A DNA stretch of 64,000 bases. Origin: Nocardioides sp. JS614. Its GTDB lineage: Bacteria; Actinomycetota; Actinomycetes; Propionibacteriales; Nocardioidaceae. The stretch covers positions 434,001 to 498,000 of the forward strand of contig NC_008699.1 of the NCBI RefSeq assembly GCF_000015265.1. The letters run 5' to 3'. Below, piece by piece: positions 32,198 through 43,316 of this stretch; within the stretch, counting starts at the first letter, position 1; the number at the start of each line of letters is the position of its first letter. A program made the position numbers and the translations under genes. A model generated the notes under the pieces. It saw only the letters and a list, made by a program, of their open reading frames with translations. It had not been told where the DNA came from and ran no database searches.

Positions 32198-33241
32198 GTG
32201 TATCGCCGTGCCTATGCCCTGCTCGTGGGGAACGCCGTGGTCATGGGCGTGCTGGCGATCATCGTCGCGATCGTCTACGACAAGCGCCTGATCGACCCGG
32301 AGGGCAGCTTCCTCGGGCCGTCCTGGCTGCGGCTGCCGCTGCTGCTGTTCGGGGCGCTGCTGCTGGACCTGCTGCCGCGGACCCTGTGGTTCTCCAAGAT
32401 GGACCCGCGACTGATGCCCGGGATCGTGCGCGAGCGCTGGCGGACCCACTGGAACCGGGAGCGGCTGACCCTGGTGGCGCTCGGGATCGTCTGCTTCTAC
32501 GTCGTCTACGTCAGCTACCGCAACCTGAAGTCGTTCCTGCCGTTCGTGCGCGACGTCATGTACGACCGGGAGCTGCACTACCTCGACCGGGCACTGCTGT
32601 TCGGCCACGACCCGGCGCACGTGCTCCACGGGCTCCTCGGCGAGGGCTTCATGGCCTGGCCGCTGTCCTACATCTACCTGTGGTTCCTGCCGCTGGTGCC
32701 GCTCGCGGTCACCGCGTGGCTCGTCTGGTCGCGCAACCTGTCCTACGGCTACTGGTTCGTGACCTCGCAGTGCATCGCGTGGTCCCTGGGCACGGCGTCG
32801 TACTACGCGCTGCCGACGCTCGGCCCCGGCCTGGAGTACACCTGGCTCTACGACAGCCTGCCGACCACCCCGACGAGCAGGTTGATGGAGTCGCTCGCCT
32901 ACGGGCGCAACAACGTCTACTGGGGTGTCGTCCAGGACGCCGTGCAGTCGGTGGCGGGCTTCGCGAGCCTGCACGTCGCGATCACGCTGCTGGTCGCGCT
33001 GATGATCCAGTACACCGTGCGCTCCCGGGCCCTGAAGTGGATCTTCTGGGTGAACTTCGGGGTCACCGTCATCGCCACCCTCTACTTCGGCTGGCACTAC
33101 CTCGCCGACGACGTCGCCGGGGTGATGATCGCGTTCGTCTCCTTCTACGTCGGCGGGCTGGCCAGCGGTCAGAAGTTCGACAAGCACGGCCTCGCCTCGC
33201 ACCCCACGACGACGACCTCCGCCGTCCCCGTCGACCGCTGA
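32198..33241 (+). CDS. PAP2-superfamily membrane protein (AUR1/inositolphosphotransferase-like)
   Basis: A 347-residue protein with about six membrane helices and PAP2-type catalytic motifs: AGFASLHVAITLL (His) and YFGWHYLADDVAGV (His-Asp). The spacing is like the AUR1/inositolphosphorylceramide synthase branch used in actinobacterial lipid head-group transfer. GTG 32198 is chosen because -10 TACACT ends 7 nt upstream (leaderless); a TTG six codons upstream is the alternative. Substrate unknown: a phospholipid, polyprenyl phosphate or inositol lipid is possible. Confidence 0.82.
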   Translation: MYRRAYALLVGNAVVMGVLAIIVAIVYDKRLIDPEGSFLGPSWLRLPLLLFGALLLDLLPRTLWFSKMDPRLMPGIVRERWRTHWNRERLTLVALGIVCFYVVYVSYRNLKSFLPFVRDVMYDRELHYLDRALLFGHDPAHVLHGLLGEGFMAWPLSYIYLWFLPLVPLAVTAWLVWSRNLSYGYWFVTSQCIAWSLGTASYYALPTLGPGLEYTWLYDSLPTTPTSRLMESLAYGRNNVYWGVVQDAVQSVAGFASLHVAITLLVALMIQYTVRSRALKWIFWVNFGVTVIATLYFGWHYLADDVAGVMIAFVSFYVGGLASGQKFDKHGLASHPTTTTSAVPVDR

Positions 33242-33337
33242 CCTCCTCCTTCCCGACTCGACGTGATCGAGCCGCGCCCGCCCGGAGGCGGTACAGATCA
33301 CCGCTTGATCCCCGGACGTGCTGGGTAGCGTCCGATC

Positions 33338-35311
33338 ATGGCCACCGACACCGCCGCGCCCACGCCGACCGGCTACGTGCAGCCGGAGATCGACGTACCC
33401 GCCCTCACCGCGCTGCTCGACGGGAGGTACGCCGGGGTGCGCGACCTGGTGCGCACCAACCTCGCGGAGCACGCCTCGATCCTCGTGGACGCCGAGGAGA
33501 TGTCGATCGACGACTTCCGGGAGCAGGTCTTGAAGGTCGTCGTCGAGATGGCCGCCACCGGGCAGACCGGGATGGGCTTCCCCGAGGAGTACGGCGGCGG
33601 CTGCGGCCTCGGCGCGTCGATCGCGGCGTTCGAGACCCTCGCGTACGGCGACCTGTCGGTCCTGGTCAAGGTCGGCGTCCAGTTCGGGCTGTTCGGCGGC
33701 GCGATCCTCCAGCTCGGCACCGAGCGCCACCACGAGGCCTACCTCGCCGACCTGATCACCGGGAAGCTGATGGGCTGCTTCGCGATGACCGAGACCGGCC
33801 ACGGTTCCAACGTCCAGGCGCTCGGGACGGTCGCGACGTACGACCCGGCCACCGAGGAGTTCGTGATCACCACGACCACCGAGGACGCCCGCAAGGACTA
33901 CATCGGCAACGCGGCCAAGCACGCCGAGGTGGCCGTCGTCTTCGCGCAGCTGGAGGTGGGCGGCACCACCGAGGGCGTGCACGCGTTCGTCGTGCCGATC
34001 CGCGTCGACGGCGAGTCGGCGCCCGGCGTCCGGATCGAGGACGACGGCCGCAAGATGGGCCTCAACGGCGTCGACAACGGCCGGATCTGGTTCGACCAGG
34101 TACGCGTCCCGCGCACCGCGCTGCTCAACCGGTTCGCGGACGTGACGCCGGAGGGGAGCTACGAGAGCTCGATCGAGAACCCGAACCGGCGCTTCTTCAC
34201 GATGCTCGGCACCCTCGTCCAGGGCCGGGTGTGCGTCGGCGGCGGCGGGATCAACGCGGCGAAGGTGGCGCTGGCGATCGCGACGAAGTACGCCGTACGC
34301 CGCCGCCAGTTCGAGGCGACCTCGGACGAGCAGGAGGAGCTGCTGCTCGACTACGGGTTGCACCAGCGCCGGCTGCTGCCCCTGATCGCCCGGACCTACG
34401 CGCTGCACTTCGCCCAGGAGGTCGTTGCCGGCCAGCTGCACGACGTCTTCTCGGGCACCCACGCTCCCGGCGCCGAGGACGACCAGGCCCGGCGCGAGCT
34501 CGAGTCGCGCGCCGCGGGCACCAAGGCGCTCGGCACCTGGCACGCGACCCGCACGATCCAGGAGTGCCGCGAGGCGTGCGGTGGCGCGGGCTACCTCTCG
34601 GAGAACCGGTTCGCGGCGCTCAAGGCCGACACCGACGTCTTCACGACCTTCGAGGGCGACAACCACGTGCTGCTCCAGCTGGTCGCCAAGGGGCTGCTCA
34701 CCGACTACGCCAGCGAGTTCGAGGACCTCGACCAGCTCGGCATGGTCCGGTTCGTCGCCGGCCTGGCCGTCGAGACCGTGATCGAGAAGACCTCGGTGCA
34801 CAAGCTGCTCGAACGGGTCCGCGACCTGCTGCCCGGTGGCGACGAGTGGGACCAGGAGGCGGGTCTCCTCGACCCGGACTACCAGCTCGCGATGCTGCGC
34901 TTCCGCGAGGAGCACATGCTCGCCGGCGTCGCCCGTCGGCTCAAGCGGGGCATCGACCAGGACATGAACCCCGGCGAGGTGTTCTCCCGGGTGCAGGACC
35001 ATGTGATCGCGGCCGCGAGCGCCCACGTCGAGCGGCTGGTGCTCGAGGCGTTCGTCGACAAGACCGCAGGCCTCCCCGACGGCGACCTCAAGGTCGCGCT
35101 GAACCTGCTGTGCGACCTGTTCGCGCTCTCGACCATCGAGGCCGACCGGGCCTGGTTCATGGAACACGGCCGGCTCACCGTGCCCCGGTCCAAGGCGATC
35201 AGCCGCGAGGTCGGCGACCTGTGCCGCAAGATCCGCCCGCTCGCCGTACCCCTCGTCGACGCCTGGGCGATCCCGCCGGAGATGCTCCGCTCGCCGGGCC
35301 TGGTCGGCTGA
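33338..35311 (+). CDS. Acyl-CoA dehydrogenase/oxidase family enzyme (ACOX-like)
   Basis: A 657-residue flavoenzyme, longer than ordinary acyl-CoA dehydrogenases and similar in layout to acyl-CoA oxidases: GMGFPEEYGGG, FAMTETGHGSNVQALGTVAT (FAD/substrate loop), RKMGLNGVDNGRIWFD, and RTIQECREACGGAGYLSENR followed by DVFTTFEGDNHVLLQLVAKG, where the oxidase catalytic Glu is expected. A helical C-terminal domain of about 200 residues follows. It introduces the first double bond in fatty acyl-CoA breakdown. Leaderless: -10 TAGCGT, 6 nt before ATG. Confidence 0.88.
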   Translation: MATDTAAPTPTGYVQPEIDVPALTALLDGRYAGVRDLVRTNLAEHASILVDAEEMSIDDFREQVLKVVVEMAATGQTGMGFPEEYGGGCGLGASIAAFETLAYGDLSVLVKVGVQFGLFGGAILQLGTERHHEAYLADLITGKLMGCFAMTETGHGSNVQALGTVATYDPATEEFVITTTTEDARKDYIGNAAKHAEVAVVFAQLEVGGTTEGVHAFVVPIRVDGESAPGVRIEDDGRKMGLNGVDNGRIWFDQVRVPRTALLNRFADVTPEGSYESSIENPNRRFFTMLGTLVQGRVCVGGGGINAAKVALAIATKYAVRRRQFEATSDEQEELLLDYGLHQRRLLPLIARTYALHFAQEVVAGQLHDVFSGTHAPGAEDDQARRELESRAAGTKALGTWHATRTIQECREACGGAGYLSENRFAALKADTDVFTTFEGDNHVLLQLVAKGLLTDYASEFEDLDQLGMVRFVAGLAVETVIEKTSVHKLLERVRDLLPGGDEWDQEAGLLDPDYQLAMLRFREEHMLAGVARRLKRGIDQDMNPGEVFSRVQDHVIAAASAHVERLVLEAFVDKTAGLPDGDLKVALNLLCDLFALSTIEADRAWFMEHGRLTVPRSKAISREVGDLCRKIRPLAVPLVDAWAIPPEMLRSPGLVG

Positions 35312-35401
35312 CGGTTTCCCCGGTTCACCGGGGAAGTTGGAACTTCTGGCCCGAAGTTTCGCCCCAACAGTTCCGGTTTCCCCGGTTACCCGGGGAAACC
35401 G
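35312..35401. repeat. 90-bp three-hairpin palindromic repeat, copy 2
   Basis: Same orientation and 87/90 identity to the copy at 21983. It begins immediately after the acyl-CoA oxidase stop codon and ends 19 bp before the stop of the convergent pyrophosphatase, filling the convergent gap. It is well placed to act as a bidirectional terminator. Confidence 0.92.
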
Positions 35402-35420
35402 AGCCCGGGGCCAGCGGCGA

Positions 35421-35927
35421 TCAGTGGCCCTCCTCCTTGAGCCGCGCGAACGACGCGTGGACCTCGGCCTCGGCCTCGGTGCGGCCGACCCACTCGGCGC
35501 CCTCGACGGACTTGCCGGGCTCGAGGTCCTTGTAGACCTCGAAGAAGTGCTGGATCTCGAGGCGGTCGAACTTCGAGACGTGGCTGATGTCGCGCAGGTG
35601 CTCCAGGCGGGGGTCGGTGGCGGGCACGCACAGGACCTTGTCGTCGCCGCCGGCCTCGTCGGTCATCCGGAACATGCCGATCGCGCGGCACCGGATCAGG
35701 CAGCCCGGGAAGGTCGGCTCCTGGAGGATCACCATCGCGTCGAGCGGGTCGCCGTCCAGGCCGAGGGTGTTCTCGATGTAGCCGTAGTCGGCCGGGTACT
35801 GCGTGGAGGTGAACAGGGTCCGGTCCAGGCGGATCCGGCCGGACTCGTGGTCGACCTCGTACTTGTTTCGCTGCCCCTTCGGGATCTCCACCAGCACATC
35901 GAACTCGAGCACGTCATCCTCCGCCAT
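35421..35927 (-). CDS. ppa: Inorganic pyrophosphatase
   Basis: A 168-residue family I soluble pyrophosphatase, which pulls biosynthetic reactions by splitting PPi. Motifs: EIPKGQRNKYEVD, YPADYGYIENTLG, catalytic GDPLDAMV (the metal-binding Asp cluster), and FFEVYKDLEPGK. ATG 35927 gives the usual N-terminus; a TTG two codons upstream is not needed. Transcribed toward the repeat at 35312. Confidence 0.96.
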   Translation of the reverse strand: MAEDDVLEFDVLVEIPKGQRNKYEVDHESGRIRLDRTLFTSTQYPADYGYIENTLGLDGDPLDAMVILQEPTFPGCLIRCRAIGMFRMTDEAGGDDKVLCVPATDPRLEHLRDISHVSKFDRLEIQHFFEVYKDLEPGKSVEGAEWVGRTEAEAEVHASFARLKEEGH

Positions 35928-36026
35928 CGTCAAGGGCCATCGTCAAAGGTCTGTGGGCCCGCGCGACGGGCTGGGGTCAGTCTCGCGCACAATGGCAGCA
36001 ATTGCGCACCCGGGAAGGGGTCGTTC

Positions 36027-37409
36027 GTGGGCGGACGTGACCGAGACCACCCCACCCGGGGCGCCCGTCTCGCGGCCTGGCTGCCCGTCGCCCTGGTGCT
36101 CGCCGTCCTGGCGGCGGCCGGCCTCGTGCTCTGGCTCGACCCGCCGGCCTCGCCGCCCGAGGAGGAGCCGGCCGCGGTCCCGCCGCCCGCGGGGCTCACC
36201 GTCCAGCCCCTCGTGGCGCCGGACCCGGTCGCCGAGCCGGCGAGCGGGGTGCCCGATCCCGGGAAGGTACGCCGGGCCCTCGCGCCGCTGCTCCGCGACG
36301 CCGACCTGGGCCCCCACGTCCTCGCCACCGTGGCCGGCCTCGACGGCACGCTGCTCTACTCCAGCGGCACCGGCTCGGCCACGCCCGCCTCGACCCTCAA
36401 GCTGCTGACCGCGGCAGCGGCCCTCGAGACCCTCGGCCCCGATCACACCTTCGCCACGACGGTCGTCGACGCCGGACCGCGGCGGGTCGTGCTGGTCGGC
36501 GGCGGCGACCCGCTGCTCGACCGCAAGGACGTCACCCGGCTGGCCCGCGACACCGCCACCGCCCTCGCCGCCACGGGCCGCACGCGCGTGCGGGTCGACT
36601 ACGACACCGGCCTGTTCCGCGGCCCCGAGGTCAGCCCGCACTGGCCCGCCGGCTACCTGCCGGACGGCGTCGTCGCGCCGATCACTCCGCTCTGGATCGA
36701 CGAGGGTCGCCCCGAGGACGGCTTCGGCCGGGTCGCGGACCCAGCCGCGGTCGCGGCAGCGGCGTACGCCAAGGCGCTGGCTCGCGCCGGCGTCACCGTG
36801 CTCGGGCCCCAGCGCGAGGCGGCGGCGCCCGCCGACGTCGCGGAGCTGGCCCGCACCGACAGCCTCCCGCTCGACCGGATCGTCGAGCACACCCTGGCGA
36901 CCAGCGACAACGAGGCCGCCGAGGTGCTCGCCCGCCACGTGGGCCTCGCGACCTCCGGCGACGGGTCGTTCGCCGGCGGCGCCCGGGCCCTGCTGCGGGT
37001 GCTCGACGGGCTCGGGGTCCCCACGCAGGGCACCACGACGTACGACGGCAGTGGGCTCTCCCGGGAGGACCGGCTCGACCCCGACACGCTCACGGCGGTG
37101 CTCGAGCTCGCCGCGTCGCCCGAGCAGCCCGACCTCCGGGCGGTGCTCACCGGGCTGCCGGTCGCCGGCTTCACCGGCTCCCTCACCGAGCGGTTCGCCG
37201 GGCCCGACGACCAGGGCCGCGGCCTGGTCCGGGCGAAGACCGGGACGCTGTCGGGGGTGAGCAGCCTGGCCGGGATCGTGACCGACCGCGAGGGCCGGCC
37301 GATGGTGTTCGCGCTGCTCGCCGACCGGATCGACCTGGTCGACACCCTGGACGCCCGAGCCGCCCTGGACGGCGCGACCGGTGCCCTCGCCGGCTGTCGC
37401 TGCGGCTGA
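36027..37409 (+). CDS. dacB: D-alanyl-D-alanine carboxypeptidase/endopeptidase, PBP4 (DacB) type
   Basis: A 460-residue penicillin-binding protein of peptidase family S13. N-terminal membrane anchor (WLPVALVLAVLAAAGLVLWL), Pro-rich linker, then the three active-site motifs: STLK (Ser122-Lys125), SDN (293-295) and KTG (404-406). It trims peptidoglycan stem peptides outside the membrane. The GTG start at 36027 follows GGGAAGGGG; a CACAAT -10 lies some 35 nt upstream. A conserved neighbour of the DUF2342 gene and tilS in actinobacteria. Confidence 0.93.
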   Translation: MGGRDRDHPTRGARLAAWLPVALVLAVLAAAGLVLWLDPPASPPEEEPAAVPPPAGLTVQPLVAPDPVAEPASGVPDPGKVRRALAPLLRDADLGPHVLATVAGLDGTLLYSSGTGSATPASTLKLLTAAAALETLGPDHTFATTVVDAGPRRVVLVGGGDPLLDRKDVTRLARDTATALAATGRTRVRVDYDTGLFRGPEVSPHWPAGYLPDGVVAPITPLWIDEGRPEDGFGRVADPAAVAAAAYAKALARAGVTVLGPQREAAAPADVAELARTDSLPLDRIVEHTLATSDNEAAEVLARHVGLATSGDGSFAGGARALLRVLDGLGVPTQGTTTYDGSGLSREDRLDPDTLTAVLELAASPEQPDLRAVLTGLPVAGFTGSLTERFAGPDDQGRGLVRAKTGTLSGVSSLAGIVTDREGRPMVFALLADRIDLVDTLDARAALDGATGALAGCRCG

Positions 37410-37451
37410 CTTCCTGGCCGGGCGTGTGGCGGACGCGGGTACCGTCACCGC

Positions 37452-38498
37452 ATGAGTAAGCACTCCGGCCCCGAGCTGGTCGACTGGGACCTCGCGGTCG
37501 CCCTCGGCTCCCGGATCGCGGGCGACGGCCCGGTCGTGGACCGCCGTACCGCGGACGCCGTGGTCGCCGAGCTGCGCGCCGACGCCGATCGGTCGACGGG
37601 CCTGGTCCGTGCGCACACCGGGCTGCTCGCCGCCGAGCGGACCGCCCCGGTCCTGGTCGTCGACCGGCCCGGCTGGGTCATCGCCAACGCCGACGGGTTC
37701 GCGACGATCCTGGCCCCCGTCGTCGACAAGCTGTCCTCGCGCAAGGGCGAGCCGACCGGGCTGACGAAGGCGATCGGCTCGCGCGTCACCGGGGCCGAGG
37801 TCGGCGCGCTGCTGGGCTTCCTGGCCGGGAAGGTGCTCGGCCAGTTCGACCCGTTCCACGCCCCGTCCGGGCGGCTGCTGCTCGTCGCGCCGAACATCGT
37901 CCACGTCGAGCGCGAGCTCGGCGTCGTCCCCCGGGACTTCCGGCTCTGGGTGTGCCTGCACGAGGAGACCCACCGGGTGCAGTTCACCGCCACCCCGTGG
38001 CTGGCCGACCACCTGCTGGGAGAGATGCACGCGCTCGCCGAGAGCCTCGAGCCGAGCGGCCTGCTCGACGACGGGTTGACCCGGATCGCCGGGGCCGTCC
38101 GGAGCGCTCGCGAGGGTGGCGGCAGCCTCCTGGACCTGATCGGAACCCCGGAGCAGAAGGAGATCGTCGACCGGGTCACCGGCGTCATGTCCCTGCTCGA
38201 GGGCCACGCCGACGTGGTCATGGACGACGTCGGCCCGGGCGTGATCCCGACGGTGGCCGACATCCGCAAGCGGTTCAACCGCCGCCGCCAGGGCGTCGGG
38301 GTACTCGACCGGCTGCTGCGCCGGGTGCTCGGCCTGGACGCCAAGATGGCGCAGTACCGCGACGGCGCGAAGTTCGTCCGTGCGGTCGTCGACAAGGCCG
38401 GCATGACCGAGTTCAACGCGGTCTGGGAGCGGCCCGAGAACCTGCCGTCGAAGGCCGAGATCGCGGACCCACGAGCCTGGATCAGCCGGGTGCTGTGA
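37452..38498 (+). CDS. DUF2342-family zinc-metallohydrolase-like protein
   Basis: A 348-residue member of the actinobacterial DUF2342 group (sometimes labelled coenzyme-F420-biosynthesis-associated). Visible features: LLLVAPNIVHVERELGV, the zinc-type motif LHEETHRVQF, and LLEGHADVVMDDVG that could supply further ligands. No biochemical role is established. -10 TACCGT ends 6 nt before ATG 37452, so it is probably leaderless. It sits between dacB and tilS, as in many relatives. Confidence 0.85.
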   Translation: MSKHSGPELVDWDLAVALGSRIAGDGPVVDRRTADAVVAELRADADRSTGLVRAHTGLLAAERTAPVLVVDRPGWVIANADGFATILAPVVDKLSSRKGEPTGLTKAIGSRVTGAEVGALLGFLAGKVLGQFDPFHAPSGRLLLVAPNIVHVERELGVVPRDFRLWVCLHEETHRVQFTATPWLADHLLGEMHALAESLEPSGLLDDGLTRIAGAVRSAREGGGSLLDLIGTPEQKEIVDRVTGVMSLLEGHADVVMDDVGPGVIPTVADIRKRFNRRRQGVGVLDRLLRRVLGLDAKMAQYRDGAKFVRAVVDKAGMTEFNAVWERPENLPSKAEIADPRAWISRVL

Positions 38499-38518
38499 CC
38501 GTCCCACGGGCCTGACCC

Positions 38519-39484
38519 ATGAGCCTCCACCCCGCGATCGCCGCGGTGCGCCTCGCGGTACGCCGTGCCCTCGCCCACGTCGACCCGGGTCGGACCGTGG
38601 TCGTCGCGTGCTCCGGGGGCGCCGACTCGCTCGCGTTGCTCGCCGCGACGGTGTTCGAGGGCCGACGCGCCGGGTGGCGGGTCGTGGGCGCGACGGTCGA
38701 CCACGGGCTCCAGCCCGGCTCGGCCGACCACGCCGCGCACGTCGTACGCCAGATGGCCGCCCTCGGCGCCGACGAGACCGTCGCCGCGACCGTGCACGTC
38801 GAGGCGGCCGGCCAGGGCCCGGAGGCGGCGGCCCGCCAGGCCCGCTACGCCGTCCTCGACCAGCTCGCCGAGCGCTTCGACGCCGACGCCGTGCTGCTCG
38901 GCCACACCCGCGACGACCAGGCCGAGACGGTGCTGCTCGGCCTGGCCAGGGGCTCCGGGGGGCGGTCGCTGGCCGGGATGCGACGCTCCTTCGACCGCTT
39001 CGTCCGCCCGCTCCTCGACCTCTCCCGCGCCGACACCGCCACCGCCTGCCAGGTCGCGGGGATCGAGTTCTGGAGCGACCCCCACAACGAGGACCCCGCA
39101 TTCACCCGGGTGCGGGTACGCCGCAGCGTGCTGCCGGTCCTCGAGGACCAGCTCGGTCCGGGGGTGGCCGAGGCGCTGGCCCGGACCGCCGACCAGCTGC
39201 GCGCGGACATGGACCTGCTCGACGACGCCGCCGAGGCGGCGTACCAGCGCCTGCGCGACCTTCCTGTCGACGGGCTGCTCGCCGAGCCCGGCCCGATCCG
39301 GCGGCGGGTGCTGCGGCTGGCCGCGCTGGCCGCCGGCGCCCCCGCCTCCGAGCTCTTCCACGAGCACGTGCTCGCGATGGACGCGCTGCTCACCCACTGG
39401 CACGGCCAGAAATGGGTGGACCTCCCCGGGAAGGTGCGCTGCCGACGAGCCGACGGCCGGCTGCGCCTCGGCCCGGCTGGATGA
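38519..39484 (+). CDS. tilS: tRNA(Ile)-lysidine synthase
   Basis: Modifies C34 of tRNA-Ile(CAU) to lysidine so that it reads AUA. A 321-residue actinobacterial-length protein: PP-loop SGGADS (32-37), VDHGLQPGSADHA, LLGHTRDDQAETVLLGLARGSG and VRPLLDLSR, with FTRVRVRRSVLPVLE ending the catalytic domain. The large C-terminal domain of E. coli TilS is missing, as is usual here. It lies 20 bp after the DUF2342 gene and is probably co-transcribed. Confidence 0.95.
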   Translation: MSLHPAIAAVRLAVRRALAHVDPGRTVVVACSGGADSLALLAATVFEGRRAGWRVVGATVDHGLQPGSADHAAHVVRQMAALGADETVAATVHVEAAGQGPEAAARQARYAVLDQLAERFDADAVLLGHTRDDQAETVLLGLARGSGGRSLAGMRRSFDRFVRPLLDLSRADTATACQVAGIEFWSDPHNEDPAFTRVRVRRSVLPVLEDQLGPGVAEALARTADQLRADMDLLDDAAEAAYQRLRDLPVDGLLAEPGPIRRRVLRLAALAAGAPASELFHEHVLAMDALLTHWHGQKWVDLPGKVRCRRADGRLRLGPAG

Positions 39485-39579
39485 GAAGTCTCAGGTTCCG
39501 CCTGCTCCGACCGATGTTCCGCGTCAGAATCGCAATCGACGTCCGTCTGGTCAGCGTGCCGACTGAAACGAGGAACTCC

Positions 39580-40293
39580 ATGTCCCACCGCCGTACCTTC
39601 GCCGCCGCCGTCGCGCTGCTGGCCGCCGCGGTCATCGCGCCCCAGGCGCTGCCCGCCTCCGCGTCGCCCGCCGGCCGGGCCGTGACCGCCCAGCGGGCCG
39701 GCCAGGCGCTCATCCAGGGCGTTGTCGTCGACCAGGCCGGCCGCTACGTCGACGACGTCGAGGTCCAGGCGACCAAGGCCGACGGCACCCCTGCGGCCTC
39801 CGCGATCACCTACGCCAGCGACCGCGAAGACGGCCCCCAGCACGGCTACTTCTTCCTCGAGGTCACCCGTGGGACCTACACCCTGACGTTCTCGCGCGAT
39901 GGGTACCGGACGCTCGTTCTCGACGACCTCCAGATCGAGAGGGCTCGTCAGAAGCTGAGCCTGGGTGAGGTCGAGATCCAGAAGAAGCTGGCGGAGAGCA
40001 AGACCGAGGCCAGCCTCGTGCGGCGCACGATCACGACCAAGCAGAACGGCGAGGTCGTGGTGACCGTGTCCGCGAGGGGCGTCAAGCCCACGGGCGACGT
40101 CGAGATCCGCGAGGGCCGCACCGTGGTCGGCGAGGACGGCCTCAGGGCCAGGGACAACGGCCAGGTCACGATCGAGCTGGACCGGTTGCCCCGCGGGACC
40201 CACGAGCTCAAGGCCTACTACCTCGGCTCCCCGGACCTGAAGGTGTCGGCGTCCACGTCCTTCACCCTGACCGTCACCAGGGGGCGGCACTGA
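39580..40293 (+). CDS. Secreted protein with carboxypeptidase-regulatory-like and Ig-like repeat domains
   Basis: A 237-residue exported protein. The signal peptide (MSHRRTFAAAVALLAAAVIA) cleaves near ASA. Residues about 40-120 resemble a carboxypeptidase-regulatory-like domain (IQGVVVDQAGRYVDDVEVQA, YFFLEVTRGTYTLTFSRDGY). After a charged linker, a bacterial Ig-like (Big_3-type) domain follows (VTVSARGVKPTGDVEIREG). No catalytic motif, so probably an adhesive or structural cell-surface protein. ATG 39580 follows CGAGGAA. It interrupts the usual tilS-hpt adjacency. Confidence 0.75.
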   Translation: MSHRRTFAAAVALLAAAVIAPQALPASASPAGRAVTAQRAGQALIQGVVVDQAGRYVDDVEVQATKADGTPAASAITYASDREDGPQHGYFFLEVTRGTYTLTFSRDGYRTLVLDDLQIERARQKLSLGEVEIQKKLAESKTEASLVRRTITTKQNGEVVVTVSARGVKPTGDVEIREGRTVVGEDGLRARDNGQVTIELDRLPRGTHELKAYYLGSPDLKVSASTSFTLTVTRGRH

Positions 40294-40308
40294 CCTAGAG
40301 TCTGCGCC

Positions 40309-40860
40309 ATGCACGCATCCGACGTGGAGAACGACCTGGTCAACGTCCTCTTCACCGAGGAGCAGATCCAGCAACGGCTGGCCGAGCTGGCCAAGGACAT
40401 CGAGGCCGACTACGAAGGCAAGGACCTCCTCATCGTCGGCATCCTCCGGGGCGCGGTGATGGTGATGGCCGACCTGGCCCGCAGCTTCACTCGGCACCTG
40501 GAGATGGACTGGATGGCGGTGTCGTCGTACGGCTCGGGCACCAAGTCCAGCGGCGTGGTCCGGATCCTCAAGGACCTCGACACCGACATCTCCGGGCGGC
40601 ACGTGGTCATCGTCGACGAGATCATCGACACCGGCCTGACCCTGTCCTGGCTGACCTCGAACCTGTCCTCGCGCAGCCCCGCGAGCGTCGAGATCTGCAC
40701 GCTGCTGCGCAAGCCCGACGCGCTCACCATGCCGGTCGAGGTGAAGTACGTCGGGTGGGACATCCCCAACGAGTTCGTGGTCGGCTACGGCTTGGACTAC
40801 CGCGAGCGGTACCGCAACCTGCGCGACATCGGCACCCTCGCCCCCCACGTCTACTCCTAG
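40309..40860 (+). CDS. hpt: Hypoxanthine phosphoribosyltransferase
   Basis: A 183-residue purine salvage enzyme converting hypoxanthine or guanine plus PRPP to IMP or GMP. PRPP motif HVVIVDEIIDTGLTLSWL, flexible-loop SSYGSGTKSSGVVRILKDLD and C-terminal YVGWDIPNEFVVGYGLDY are all standard. -10 TAGAGT ends 7 nt before the ATG, giving a leaderless transcript separate from the secreted-protein gene upstream. Position before ftsH and folE is conserved in actinobacteria. Confidence 0.96.
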   Translation: MHASDVENDLVNVLFTEEQIQQRLAELAKDIEADYEGKDLLIVGILRGAVMVMADLARSFTRHLEMDWMAVSSYGSGTKSSGVVRILKDLDTDISGRHVVIVDEIIDTGLTLSWLTSNLSSRSPASVEICTLLRKPDALTMPVEVKYVGWDIPNEFVVGYGLDYRERYRNLRDIGTLAPHVYS

Positions 40861-40887
40861 CGGGGAAGCGTCGGCGGACCCGCTGAT

Positions 40888-40946
40888 GGTGGTCGAGCGA
40901 GGCCCGCGACCGAGCCTGCGAGGTCGCCACGGCCGTGTCGAGACCC
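40888..40946 (-). repeat. 59-bp interspersed repeat, inverted copy upstream of ftsH
   Basis: Its reverse complement aligns with 43218-43275 at about 53 of 59 positions, sharing GGGTCTCGACACGGC at one end and GCCTCGCTCGACCACC at the other. A further CTCGACCACC end fragment lies at 40965-40974. The rest of the hpt-ftsH gap (40861-41119) holds only a leader hairpin and a possible -10 GACAAT at 41020. Confidence 0.85.
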
Positions 40947-41034
40947 GGTGAGCGCAGAGTCGACCTCGACCACCCGATCAGCCGTGGACGCCGACTGCAC
41001 CCGAGCCGGGTTTTCCTGAGACAATGGTGATTGC

Positions 41035-41052
41035 CGACGGTGTGTACCGTCG
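41035..41052 (+). promoter_or_regulatory. Short hairpin in the ftsH leader
   Basis: CGACGGT and ACCGTCG are exact complements around a GTGT loop, about 68 nt before the ftsH GTG. It lies about 10 nt after the possible -10 GACAAT, so it would be at the very 5' end of the message, where such hairpins often stabilise RNA. Confidence 0.5.
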
Positions 41053-41119
41053 TCAGTTCAGATGAGCGTCCACCCGGCGAGCCTCCCGGGGGACGGCAAC
41101 GCCGTGTCGGAAGAAGCCT

Positions 41120-43165
<2,046 letters not shown>

Positions 43166-43217
43166 CCGGCCGGCCCTGGCCCGGCGCTTCCACGGGTACT
43201 CGACCGCGCCGGGGCTC

Positions 43218-43275
43218 GGGTCTCGACACGGCGGTCGCGACCTCGTGCCTCGGTCGCGCGCCTCGCTCGACCACC
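43218..43275 (+). repeat. 58-bp interspersed repeat downstream of ftsH
   Basis: The inverted partner of 40888-40946; together they bracket ftsH. Family words are TCTCGACACGGC, GCGACCTCG and CTCGCTCGACCACC. The pattern resembles a widespread actinobacterial intergenic repeat ending in CTCGACCACC; that statement is from memory. The remaining ftsH-folE gap holds the folE leaderless promoter. Confidence 0.85.
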
Positions 43276-43316
43276 AACGACGGGCCCGCTGACGCGTCCC
43301 CGCTATGGTCGTCGCC

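Noticed and set aside
31058..35167. A 1369-codon open frame on the minus strand, opposite the thiamine permease, ATPase, PAP2 and acyl-CoA oxidase genes
   Set aside because: Low-complexity Arg/Gly/Val/Glu composition, no domain and full overlap with well-supported plus-strand genes; long antisense frames are expected at this GC content.
35943..39101. A 1052-codon minus-strand frame opposite dacB, the DUF2342 gene and tilS
   Set aside because: Arg/Gly/Pro-rich shadow of three solid genes with intact catalytic motifs.
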